Assembly (NCBI GenBank): GCA_050633105.1
Contig: JBOEFW010000084.1
Span: 35,597 to 99,596, forward strand
Origin: Aureispira sp050633105
GTDB taxonomy: Bacteria > Bacteroidota > Bacteroidia > Chitinophagales > Saprospiraceae
DNA length: 64,000 nt
Reading direction: 5' to 3'
The notes under the pieces were generated by a model. It saw only the letters and a list, made by a program, of their open reading frames with translations, made no database searches and was not told the DNA's origin. This document shows positions 46,683 to 55,073 of this stretch, in pieces (the stretch's first letter is position 1; the number at the start of each line of letters is the position of its first letter). The translations under genes were made by a program, and so were the position numbers.

Positions 46683-48587
46683 ATGACTGTACAAGAAGAA
46701 TTAGATCAAGTATTGGACCTATTGGCTCAAGAAAAAAAAGAAGAAAGCTTACAATATGAACGCTTACTTAAGGAATTGAGTATTCAACAGCGGGTCAAAA
46801 AAGGAGCATGTTGGTATCCTGTACAATTAGAACGCAATGGTTGGAGCTTGGGAGAACACCCTTTTATTGTTGTTGAACGTACCAAACACTTAGAGCAAGC
46901 GCATAAATTTAGAGCAGGTCAAGTTGTCAGCATTTTTTCAGAAAAAGTTATTGGAGAAACGCCAGAAGAAAAAGGAGTCATCTATTTTGTGAAGAAAAAT
47001 CGGATGAAAATCATCCTTTATGGTACACACTTGCCCCGTTGGATCATGGGGGGTAAGATTGGTATTCAGCTGGATTTTGATGAACGCAGTTACATTGAAA
47101 TGGAACGCGCCGTGCGTACTGTCAAAGCAGCTAAAAATGACCGTTTAGCAGAATTACGAGATATTTTGTTAGGTAAAAATCCAGCACGCTTTGATAAAGA
47201 ACGCCACGCCTATGAGTTGCCTCTACTCAACCGCTCCCAAAATACCGCTGTCCAACAAATTTTATCCGCAGAAGATATTGCCGTCATTCACGGCCCCCCA
47301 GGTACAGGAAAAACAACCACCTTGGTCGCGGCCATTCAACAAATCGTCAAACATGAATCACCGATTTTAGTCTGTGCGCCGTCTAATTCGGCGACCGATT
47401 TATTGACCGAAAAACTAGCGGCGCAAGGTTTAAATGTAGTGCGCATTGGTAATGTCTCGCGCGTTGATGAGGACTTGTTACAACACACCATTGAAGGCAT
47501 TTTACAAACACTTCCTGAAATTCAGGAAGTCAAAAAAATGAAAATCGAAGCGGCTAAGTTGCGTCGTGACGCCGAAAAGTTCAAACGAAAGTTTGGCGTT
47601 CAAGAACGAACGGATCGCCGCAATAATTATCAGGCGGCTAAAGAATTGATGCAGCAAGCCAAGATGTTAGAGAATTATATTATTGACAAAACCTTAAGAG
47701 AGGCTGATGTCATTTGCAGCACCTTAGTCGGTTCTGTTGGGCGCTATATTGAGAAAATGCATTTTCACACGGTCATTATTGATGAAGCCGCACAAGCCTT
47801 GGAACCTGCGACTTGGATTCCTATTATTAAAGCACAAAAAGTTGTTTTTGCAGGAGATCCCTTTCAATTACCCCCAACGGTTAAGAGCCGCCAAGCCGCC
47901 AAAGATGGCTTAGGAATTACCCTCTTAGAAAAAGCCGTCGAGCGCTTGGAACAGGTGAGTTTATTGGATACCCAATATAGAATGCATCATACGATTATGG
48001 GCTTTTCCAATGCTCAGTTTTACAACAATCAATTACAAGCCGCAGAGGCTGTTGCCGATTGGCAATTGCACTTATCAGATGGACAGCCCAGTCCTCCATT
48101 AGAGTTTATTGATACTGCTGGCTGTGGTTTTGAAGAACAGAAGAACCCAGAGTCGCAGAGTTCTTATAATTTAGAAGAGTATTTTGTACTGCGCCAACAC
48201 TTGGATCATTTACTAGTTGTTTTGGGGCAACAAGATGTTTCGATTGGCATAATTTCACCTTACCGAGAACAGGTTTTAAAGATTCAAGAAGCCATTGCCC
48301 ATGATTTTGATCATTTTCCTGATGCCAACATTGAAGTGAATACCATTGATGCCTTTCAGGGCCAAGAACGAGATGTGATTTACATTTCTATGGTGCGTTC
48401 CAATGATAGAGGAGAGATTGGATTTTTGAAGGATACTAGACGAATGAATGTCGCCATGACACGGGCCAAGAAAAAATTAATCATTATTGGAGATAGCGCA
48501 ACCTTAGCGAGTTCTTCTTTTTATCGTGATTTCTTGGATTATGTGGATGCCAATGGCGTTTATGGTTCTGGTTGGGATTGGCAATAA
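46683..48587 (+). CDS. SF1B DNA/RNA helicase, IGHMBP2/UPF1-like
   Basis: 634 residues from the ATG at 46683; the longer frame from 46584 encodes an unrelated leader. An N-terminal OB-like/1B region (about 1-185) precedes the helicase core: motif I VIHGPPGTGKTTTLVAAI, Ia VCAPSNSATDLL, II VIIDEAAQALEPATW, III VVFAGDPFQLPPTV, IV-like LLDTQYRMHHTIMGF, V NTIDAFQGQERDVIYISMVR, VI RRMNVAMTRAKKKLIII. Known family activity: ATP-driven 5'-3' unwinding; bacterial members are linked to DNA/RNA metabolism, precise role unknown. Followed by a DUF4268 gene and an LRR gene at 27 and 10 bp, so these may form an operon. Confidence 0.9.
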   Translation: MTVQEELDQVLDLLAQEKKEESLQYERLLKELSIQQRVKKGACWYPVQLERNGWSLGEHPFIVVERTKHLEQAHKFRAGQVVSIFSEKVIGETPEEKGVIYFVKKNRMKIILYGTHLPRWIMGGKIGIQLDFDERSYIEMERAVRTVKAAKNDRLAELRDILLGKNPARFDKERHAYELPLLNRSQNTAVQQILSAEDIAVIHGPPGTGKTTTLVAAIQQIVKHESPILVCAPSNSATDLLTEKLAAQGLNVVRIGNVSRVDEDLLQHTIEGILQTLPEIQEVKKMKIEAAKLRRDAEKFKRKFGVQERTDRRNNYQAAKELMQQAKMLENYIIDKTLREADVICSTLVGSVGRYIEKMHFHTVIIDEAAQALEPATWIPIIKAQKVVFAGDPFQLPPTVKSRQAAKDGLGITLLEKAVERLEQVSLLDTQYRMHHTIMGFSNAQFYNNQLQAAEAVADWQLHLSDGQPSPPLEFIDTAGCGFEEQKNPESQSSYNLEEYFVLRQHLDHLLVVLGQQDVSIGIISPYREQVLKIQEAIAHDFDHFPDANIEVNTIDAFQGQERDVIYISMVRSNDRGEIGFLKDTRRMNVAMTRAKKKLIIIGDSATLASSSFYRDFLDYVDANGVYGSGWDWQ

Positions 48588-48614
48588 GTTTTTTTGAGGG
48601 AATAATTGACAACT

Positions 48615-49043
48615 ATGTTTACCAAGGAAGAGAGCAAAGAAATTAGGCAACGGTTCTGGACAACTTTTGGGCAGCAATACCCACGCAAATGGATGTTGTA
48701 TCGTACCAAAATCAAGGAACTGGTGCTAAAGTTTACCTTTACGACCAAGGTTGCCCAAGTCTCGATTGATATTGAGAGTAAAGATTCTTTTTACAAAGAG
48801 TATTATTATGATAAGTTATGGAGCTTGGAAAATATTCTAAAAACAGAATACCTGCCCAATGCGGTCTTAGATCCTGCTTATGAGCTGGCTCCTGGGCGCT
48901 TCATTAGCCGCGCTTATGTAGAATTGGAAGGGGTCTCTATTCACGATGAGCGGACTTGGCCGCGTACCTTTGATTTTTTGCAGGAGAATATGACACAGTT
49001 TGAATTGTTCTTTCAGGAATTTGCTCATTTTATTAAAGATTAA
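48615..49043 (+). CDS. DUF4268 family protein
   Basis: 142 residues from the ATG at 48615 (MFTKEESKEIRQRFWTTFGQ). The whole protein matches the short DUF4268 family: KWMLYRTKIKELVLKFTFTT, VSIDIESKDSFYKEYYYDKL, RTFDFLQENMTQFELFFQEF. Function unknown. Longer DUF4268 proteins carry it next to nuclease-like domains, but here it stands alone, cytoplasmic. Its place 27 bp after the helicase and 10 bp before an LRR gene suggests co-expression. Confidence 0.8.
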   Translation: MFTKEESKEIRQRFWTTFGQQYPRKWMLYRTKIKELVLKFTFTTKVAQVSIDIESKDSFYKEYYYDKLWSLENILKTEYLPNAVLDPAYELAPGRFISRAYVELEGVSIHDERTWPRTFDFLQENMTQFELFFQEFAHFIKD

Positions 49044-49053
49044 TAACAAAACT

Positions 49054-50100
49054 ATGAATACTGATCTGGATAAGATTAGAGATTTATTATCTAATAGTGG
49101 CACCAATGCCCAACTTGCACTTCAATTATTAAAAGGGCAACCTGCATTAAAAACCATCATTCAAGAAGAGTTGCAACCCGTTTTAGCAGCACTGGGCAAA
49201 AAGACGCTAAAAGGAATTCCTACGCTGGTAGAAAATTTTCACAACAAAAGAAGCCTAACCACTAAAGAATTATTAGCCGTCGTTGCTTATCCTGCTTTAG
49301 CTCGCCCTCTAAAAAAAATAAGTCTAAAAGGTTGCCGCCTCAAATACTTCCCAACTTCGCTCGAAAATTTAGTTAGTCTCCAAGAACTAAACTTGGAATA
49401 CAATCAAATCAAGACTGTCCCTGAAGCTGTTCTTTCCTTAAAAAAACTCAAAACCCTTAAACTAACTAAAAATCACCTTTATGACTTCCCGCTTGAACTC
49501 TTGCCACTAACTAGTTTATCTAAACTATACCTAGGCGGCAATTCTCTAGGAGGATTTAGTACCATTCCTGCTAGTCTGGAGCAATTGTGCAACCTAAGTC
49601 TGTTAGAATTACAGGACAATAAACTCCTCTCCATACCAGCTACATTAGGAAATTTAAAGAAATTGAAAAAACTGAATCTAAGTGAGAATAAATTAGGTAG
49701 CCTCCCTGCTTCTATTGGAAACTTAGAACGGTTAGAACAATTAGATCTTTCACAAAACCGCCTACAAGAATTGCCCGAAAGTATCGCCCAACTCCCCCGT
49801 TTAAAAGTATTGAATTGGGGCTACAATCAACTCAAAGAGTTACCCCATTCTATCACCCAGTGTATCCAGCTCAAAAAATTAGACCTATCAACCAATAAAC
49901 TCAAAACCCTTCCTAAGAACATCCATAACCTAGAAGCCTTGGAAGAATTAAATTTATACAACAATCCTATCCGAACCTTACCCCATGAATTGTTTCAGCT
50001 CAAAAAATTAAAAAGCCTAGTACTCTTGAAAACAGGTTGTTCTCCAGCAGAAATAGAGAAAATAAAAAGCCAACTCCCCCATTGTAAAGTACATTACTAA
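49054..50100 (+). CDS. Cytoplasmic LRR protein
   Basis: 348 residues from the ATG at 49054; the frame from 49000 overlaps the DUF4268 gene and is rejected. A helical N-terminus (about 1-85; MNTDLDKIRDLLSNSGTNAQ, then LKGQPALKTIIQEELQPVL) precedes about ten to eleven 23-residue LRRs (about 90-340): LQELNLEYNQIKTVPEAVL, LKKLNLSENKLGSLPASI, LEQLDLSQNRLQELPESI. No signal peptide. Resembles the N-terminal helix plus LRR layout of the protein at 17453. Likely a protein-binding scaffold; partner unknown. Its stop overlaps the convergent membrane-protein gene by 4 bp. Confidence 0.75.
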   Translation: MNTDLDKIRDLLSNSGTNAQLALQLLKGQPALKTIIQEELQPVLAALGKKTLKGIPTLVENFHNKRSLTTKELLAVVAYPALARPLKKISLKGCRLKYFPTSLENLVSLQELNLEYNQIKTVPEAVLSLKKLKTLKLTKNHLYDFPLELLPLTSLSKLYLGGNSLGGFSTIPASLEQLCNLSLLELQDNKLLSIPATLGNLKKLKKLNLSENKLGSLPASIGNLERLEQLDLSQNRLQELPESIAQLPRLKVLNWGYNQLKELPHSITQCIQLKKLDLSTNKLKTLPKNIHNLEALEELNLYNNPIRTLPHELFQLKKLKSLVLLKTGCSPAEIEKIKSQLPHCKVHY

Positions 50101-50528
50101 CGTCTTTTGGAGGGATAATTTTCTTGGATATAGAAAGCCAAAAGACCAATAACAACGCCCAGCAATGCCCCTGTTCCATTAACAAGTACTAAATCATCCA
50201 TAAATCGTTCAGAAACGAAGCTCCAGCCCACTAAAAAGACCATCCAAAGCAACATGGTATTAATACTGTAAGCCCAACGGTAGTTTTTTCTTTTGGTGGA
50301 ACGCACAAAGAGCAACCATGTGATATTCATAATTATTAATAAAAGCAAGGCTATAATAGCTTCCCAATGCACCCCTCCATTATTAAAATAAGGACGACAA
50401 TAAGCACTCAATCCTCCTAACAATAAGGAGGCTCCAACAATGATCCCATACCAAGACTTAGTGTATGTTTCTTCGGCTCTTTCCAAAGGAGTTAGATCGT
50501 CTAATAAAGGGTCGTTGTTTTGTTTCAT
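50097..50528 (-). CDS. Small four-helix membrane protein, unknown function
   Basis: 143 residues. A charged N-terminus (about 1-24) is followed by four hydrophobic segments: YGIIVGASLLLGGLSAY, HWEAIIALLLLIIMNITWLL, INTMLLWMVFLVGWSF and GTGALLGVVIGLLAFYI. Ends QENYPSKRR. No family recognised. Convergent with the LRR gene (4-bp overlap), divergent from the 7-helix protein gene at 50585 with 56 bp between starts. Confidence 0.6.
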   Translation of the reverse strand: MKQNNDPLLDDLTPLERAEETYTKSWYGIIVGASLLLGGLSAYCRPYFNNGGVHWEAIIALLLLIIMNITWLLFVRSTKRKNYRWAYSINTMLLWMVFLVGWSFVSERFMDDLVLVNGTGALLGVVIGLLAFYIQENYPSKRR

Positions 50529-50584
50529 GGATTTTTTTTATTATTTAGTTCTACATCAACATACTATATTCTAATCATAATTCC

Positions 50585-51733
50585 ATGAAAGAGGTTGCTC
50601 TATTCCACAGTCTTGCCCATTCTAGCCTTGCTTTCATTGGAGCAATTTTATTGCTGGCGATTTGGTATAACATCCGCAAACGTTTCAAGAATCGACTAGC
50701 CGAAGAGGATGCCCAGCAACGCGTTGATAAGGGGCTCTTGTACTTAAGTTTGGCGTTATTTGTTTGGGTAGGGTCAGGTCTCTGGGGCTGTCTCCAGCTT
50801 TTATCTGCCGCTGGACAAGGGCTGTTGATGAGCAATACCTTGTATTTATTGGGAGTAAGTTTGTTCTCTACCCTCAACAATTTATTTATTCTGTTGGCGC
50901 TGTTTTATTTCTCTCATGCCCCTGCGTTTATTTATAAGAATCAGAAAAACATCAGTAAAATTATTGGTTTAATTTTATTTGTAATGGTGCTGACCATTGG
51001 CTTAACTTTATTTGCGGAACCACTGTCACCACAACTGCATTTAGCAGCCATTCCAGACTTATTGTTGTCTGGTTTTCTTTCTTATCTGCTCTTGTATTCG
51101 CTTTACAAAACCTTTATGGATCGTGGTCTGAAAGTCGTGGCTTTTGTAGCAGCATTTAGTGTGGTGTTGATGTTTGGATCTCAGTTGCCAGAGGTCTTCT
51201 TACAACTCAACAATGGCTTCACCAATAACTTGATTAAAATCATTGCTAAAAGTTCTTTGATCGCCATCTTTTTGGTCTTGGCCACCAGTTGGGTCATTGA
51301 GTTGGCGAGCAAGCCTCGTCCTAGTGAAATGATGTTGGAATTTTTAGATTGGTCGTTAATCAGAATCACTATTCCTTCCAAAGGAATTTACACCCAAATA
51401 GTAGACTTTGGTTCTAAGACCACCCAATATAAAAATTTACTCAAATTTGCCTTGCGCCGAAAATGGGGAACAGGGCCAGAACAATGTATTTTAGTAGGGG
51501 GATCAGGAGAGCTAAAAAACCAAACCTACCTCAGTAGAATTATTGATAACTGCAATACCATTTTGGAGTTGGAAGCAGAGGAACAATTGGAACGACGCGA
51601 TATTTTCACCTTTATTGGCAATGGGCAATACCGTTTGCGCATCCTTCCTGAACACATTGTCATAGAAACAACGCTCTTAGAAGAATTTTCAAAATCTTCT
51701 GACAATCAATTCTATAAGGCGCTTTGTAATTAA
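50585..51733 (+). CDS. Membrane protein with seven helices and a soluble C-terminal domain
   Basis: 382 residues. Seven predicted helices in the first ~245 residues (AFIGAILLLAIWY, LLYLSLALFVWVGSGLWG, FILLALFYFSHAPAF, IIGLILFVMVLTIGLTLFA, LLLSGFLSYLLLYSLY, VVAFVAAFSVVLMFG, SSLIAIFLVLATSWVIELA), then a cytoplasmic domain (about 255-382: FLDWSLIRITIPSKGIYTQI, GSGELKNQTYLSRIIDNCN). The layout is like a 7TM sensor with an output domain, but no kinase, cyclase or known output motif is seen. The short divergent spacing from 50528 implies shared control with the small membrane protein. Confidence 0.6.
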   Translation: MKEVALFHSLAHSSLAFIGAILLLAIWYNIRKRFKNRLAEEDAQQRVDKGLLYLSLALFVWVGSGLWGCLQLLSAAGQGLLMSNTLYLLGVSLFSTLNNLFILLALFYFSHAPAFIYKNQKNISKIIGLILFVMVLTIGLTLFAEPLSPQLHLAAIPDLLLSGFLSYLLLYSLYKTFMDRGLKVVAFVAAFSVVLMFGSQLPEVFLQLNNGFTNNLIKIIAKSSLIAIFLVLATSWVIELASKPRPSEMMLEFLDWSLIRITIPSKGIYTQIVDFGSKTTQYKNLLKFALRRKWGTGPEQCILVGGSGELKNQTYLSRIIDNCNTILELEAEEQLERRDIFTFIGNGQYRLRILPEHIVIETTLLEEFSKSSDNQFYKALCN

Positions 51734-51764
51734 TTGTAACTACCTCTCAAATAGTTACAATTAA
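51730..51764 (+). terminator. AT-rich hairpin overlapping the stop codon
   Basis: TTAATTGTAACTA (51730-51742) and TAGTTACAATTAA (51752-51764) are a perfect 13-bp inverted repeat that includes the stop codon. GC-poor and lacking a strong T run, so only a weak terminator or a 3'-end stabiliser. Confidence 0.45.
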
Positions 51765-51859
51765 CTATTCTTTGCTATACTTTACAACAAGACATGGGGG
51801 TCTATTCTGCTTGCCTGATTTTTGGTTGAAACAAATTTTCAATCACAATCAATCCGCTT

Positions 51860-53395
51860 ATGAATACGACTGATCAAGCTTCTTTAGAAACCTTATGGGG
51901 GCATCCAAAAGGACTTTTTTATTTATTTTTTGCAGAGTTATGGGAGCGCTTTTCTTTCTATGGAATGAAGGCTTTACTGCTCTTATACATGACCCAACAC
52001 CTCTTATATTCTGATCAAAATTCCTTTGGCATTTTGGCCGCTTATATGTCTTTGGTTTACATCACTCCATTATGGGGAGGCATTTTAGCCGATAAGGTTT
52101 TAGGCTACCAAAAGTCTATTTTCTTAGGGGGTATCTTGATGGCCTTGGGGCATTTTTTCCTCTTCTTTGAAACACCTTTTTTCTTCTACAGTTCTTTGGG
52201 TCTAATCATTGTTGGAAATGGCTTTTTTAAGCCTAATATTTCTTCTTTTGTTGGAGCCTTGTATGATAAGTACCCTGCACAACGCGATGCTGGTTTTACG
52301 ATCTTTTATTTGGGTATTAATTTAGGCGCGGCATTGGCCCCTTTAGTTTGTGCTTGGATCGCAAGTTTGTATGGCTGGCATTATGGTTTTATGCTGGCTG
52401 GAGTTGGAATGTTACTCGGCTTACTTTTCTTCCAACAAGGTGTACAAAAAGCTGTTTTTGGAGGGCTGGGACAGTTGCCCAATCCAACCCTTTATTATGA
52501 GAAAAAAGGCGGCTTACACCAAGGACAATGGATTGTTGTTGGGGCGCTTGCCGCCATTCCTTTATTAGCGGCCATTATTTATTTTCACCAGTATGAGCAT
52601 TATATCATTCTGCTTGCCAGTTTATTTTTAATGGGCTATGTCTTTTATATTCTCACAAAAGTTAGCCCGGCAGAACGCAAGCGACTTATTGTTGTGATTT
52701 ACTTTACGGTGCTCTCCACTGTTTTTGCAGCTTTGTTTGAGCAAACCAGTAGTTCGTTGGTCTTATTTGCGGATAGGAATATCCATTTGATTGGCATTAC
52801 TGCCGCTCAAACCAATAGCATCAACGCCAGCTTTATTGTGCTTTTAGCCATTCCATTTTCTATGCTGTGGGGCTACCTCAACAAAATCAATAGAAACCCC
52901 AAAGCGCCTTATAAATTTAGTGCAGGTTTAATTTTATTAGGTTTGGGGGCGCTTATTTTTGGACGCTCAGCTGTCAGTGCAGATGCCTTGGCGCAGACTT
53001 CTATGCTGTATCTTTTTGTGGGTTATTTTGTGCTGACGGTAGGGGAATTGTGTTTGTCCCCTATTGGCTTGTCCAAAGTCACTGAATTATCTCCTGCACG
53101 CTATGTTTCGTTTATTATGGGCGTTTGGTTTTCGTCCTATTTCTATGGGCACTTTTTTGCAGGCAAGATCGCACAATTGACTGTTAGCAATGGGGAGGAA
53201 AATATCTTGTCCACCACTTTTGGTGGTTTTATAGAAGCGTTAACAGGCTTAACGCCTACTTTAGCCGTTGAGCAAGGGGCTGCTTTTGAGCAATTGTATG
53301 CTTATGTATCTGTCTATGCTAGTTTTGGTTTAATCACCTTGTTGGTTGGCTTGTTGGCCTTAGTTTTGGCGCCTTTTATGTCTAAGTTGATGTAG
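51860..53395 (+). CDS. POT-family proton:peptide symporter
   Basis: 511 residues, 12-14 helices. The POT/PTR2 signature is plain: ELWERFSFYGMKALLLLYM (ExxERFxYYG proton/peptide motif) near residue 28, then GGILADKVLGYQKSIFLGG and FYLGINLGAALAPLVCAWIA. Second PTR signature near the C-terminal half (FAALFEQTSSSLVLFADR). Imports di- and tripeptides with protons across the inner membrane; consistent with a protein-degrading lifestyle. Single gene; a long inverted repeat (53411-53508) follows it. Confidence 0.92.
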   Translation: MNTTDQASLETLWGHPKGLFYLFFAELWERFSFYGMKALLLLYMTQHLLYSDQNSFGILAAYMSLVYITPLWGGILADKVLGYQKSIFLGGILMALGHFFLFFETPFFFYSSLGLIIVGNGFFKPNISSFVGALYDKYPAQRDAGFTIFYLGINLGAALAPLVCAWIASLYGWHYGFMLAGVGMLLGLLFFQQGVQKAVFGGLGQLPNPTLYYEKKGGLHQGQWIVVGALAAIPLLAAIIYFHQYEHYIILLASLFLMGYVFYILTKVSPAERKRLIVVIYFTVLSTVFAALFEQTSSSLVLFADRNIHLIGITAAQTNSINASFIVLLAIPFSMLWGYLNKINRNPKAPYKFSAGLILLGLGALIFGRSAVSADALAQTSMLYLFVGYFVLTVGELCLSPIGLSKVTELSPARYVSFIMGVWFSSYFYGHFFAGKIAQLTVSNGEENILSTTFGGFIEALTGLTPTLAVEQGAAFEQLYAYVSVYASFGLITLLVGLLALVLAPFMSKLM

Positions 53396-53410
53396 TTTTT
53401 TTAGCTATAA

Positions 53411-53508
53411 TTCTAGATAGGACTGTATTACTTTACGCTATGGTTGGACATCCTTTATTCCTTCTGTGAATAAGTTGGTTTCCTGTTCTAATACAGCTCT
53501 ATCTAGAA
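53411..53508. repeat. Long imperfect inverted repeat between convergent genes
   Basis: 53411-53430 (TTCTAGATAGGACTGTATTA) and 53489-53508 (TAATACAGCTCTATCTAGAA) are complementary at 18 of 20 positions, separated by 58 nt that contain a smaller inverted repeat (TTATTC/GAATAA). It fills the space between the POT and OvoA-like genes. Could act as a bidirectional terminator or be a small mobile-element remnant. Confidence 0.65.
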
Positions 53509-53521
53509 AGATTTCAAAAAC

Positions 53522-54874
53522 TTATTGTTGGTTGCGTGTTAGGCGAAAGCCTGCATGTTGGTAGAAGTGGCGGCGAAACCAAAGGCGGTAATAGCGCGAA
53601 GCCCCTGTTCCTGTTGTTGCCCAAGAACCACCTGCCATCATATTGTGTTCTTCATCAAAATAAGGCGCTGAAAAATCATCGTACAAGGGATGTACTTCAA
53701 AACCTGGCAAAGCATAAAAGTTATCTTGCAACCACTCCCAAACATTGCCAAACAAGTCATTAAACTCTAAGGCTTGTTTGGGTTTGAGCAAACTACCCAC
53801 AGGATTGGGAGAGCCTCCTTTTAAATTTAAATTATAACAAGTCTCAAAAGCACAATCTCGCTCTTGTAGTTCTCGCTGCGCCAACAACTGGAATTCCTCC
53901 TCTTTCATTAGGCGAAAGCCTCCTCCAACCCAAGCACAATAGGCCAAAGCTTCATGACAGTTCACCTCTACAGGATAATCCAACGGCATTAATTGTTCAT
54001 CAAACATCGCCCGATACAAAAATCCTTTATCAGAAGGCACCCAAAATTTAGGTTGCTGTGTTTTGGTACGCGTTTTCCACTCCCACCCTTCTGTGCTCCA
54101 ATATTGGGCATCTTGATAAGCGCCACTATCATAGAACAACAAAAATTCTTGATTGCTAATCAGGTTTTGACTCGCCTCAAAAGGAGCAACCAACTGTTCG
54201 AGTTGTCCATATTCATTGTCCCAACCATAAGTAGTGGACGTTTCTTTTTTCCCAAGCACCACCGTTCCCCCTGCCACCTGCAATAACTTATTGTCAATTG
54301 GTAAGCCTTGACTTGGGGCATACTTCCAGCCTTGGGGCATTTGCAAAGCATTGGCAGGGACTTGGCGTAATAAAACAGAAGATGTCTCAAAATGAATTCT
54401 ATCGTGTTCTATTCCCATCAAGATCGCCCATAAAGGATGCTGGTCATCAATGGAAGTCGTATAATCCTGAGTTTTAATGCAGTTTTCGACCACTTGCTTA
54501 ACGGCCTGCCTATATGCATCCACTTCGGCCAAACTTGGCCACAATTCTTGCACCTCTAAATGTTCTGGCAAGTCAGGATCTACCCCACGCGCAAACAGCA
54601 GCTCATAGGCTTCATTAATTCCCTCTTTAATCACGCCTGCTGCTGCTAATTTATTAATATAAAAAGCCGCAGTATGCCCCCAGTAAAAAATGAGAGGGTT
54701 TCGTAAAGGATCTGGAGCAGTATAATAGGTTTCAGGGGCTTTGATGGCGCTAAATAGCCAATCGTAAATCGCCCAAGTATCCTGAAAATAGGTCAGTAAT
54801 TTTTCTGCTGTTAAATCGTTTAGGTCTACAGGTTGTTGTTGTTTTAATGTTGGAGTGGTAGTCAGCATAAACAT
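53522..54874 (-). CDS. OvoA-like non-haem iron sulfoxide synthase without methyltransferase
   Basis: 450 residues. DinB-like N-terminal helical domain plus C-terminal FGE-sulfatase (EgtB/PvdO) domain. The wording follows OvoA: TWAIYDWLFSAI, PDPLRNPLIFYWGHTAAFYI, GIEHDRIHFETSSVLLRQVP, YGWDNEYG, FNDLFGNVWEWLQD, HNMMAGGSWATTG, RRHFYQHAGFRL. Iron ligands by family analogy are His67, His157 and His161. OvoA (5-histidylcysteine sulfoxide synthase) joins cysteine to histidine with O2 as the first step to ovothiol; usual OvoA has ~700 residues with a C-terminal methyltransferase, absent here. It could make the unmethylated product, work with a separate methyltransferase, or have another thiol role. 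Start: ATG 54874 or 54868. Confidence 0.82.
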   Translation of the reverse strand: MFMLTTTPTLKQQQPVDLNDLTAEKLLTYFQDTWAIYDWLFSAIKAPETYYTAPDPLRNPLIFYWGHTAAFYINKLAAAGVIKEGINEAYELLFARGVDPDLPEHLEVQELWPSLAEVDAYRQAVKQVVENCIKTQDYTTSIDDQHPLWAILMGIEHDRIHFETSSVLLRQVPANALQMPQGWKYAPSQGLPIDNKLLQVAGGTVVLGKKETSTTYGWDNEYGQLEQLVAPFEASQNLISNQEFLLFYDSGAYQDAQYWSTEGWEWKTRTKTQQPKFWVPSDKGFLYRAMFDEQLMPLDYPVEVNCHEALAYCAWVGGGFRLMKEEEFQLLAQRELQERDCAFETCYNLNLKGGSPNPVGSLLKPKQALEFNDLFGNVWEWLQDNFYALPGFEVHPLYDDFSAPYFDEEHNMMAGGSWATTGTGASRYYRLWFRRHFYQHAGFRLTRNQQ

Positions 54875-55073
54875 TAATTTTTGTGATGGTATAGGAACAT
54901 GGTTAATGCGTATTCTCTCCTATTATTAAATAGAATAAGAAGATAGAGTAGCATGTTTGTATAAGCAGGGGTCAATTGTAGCTATTAAATAGATATAAAG
55001 GTTTTTTGTTCTAACGAAGCTTATTTTTTATACAAAAATCCTATTTTATTGCTTGATAATAAAACTAAAAAAT

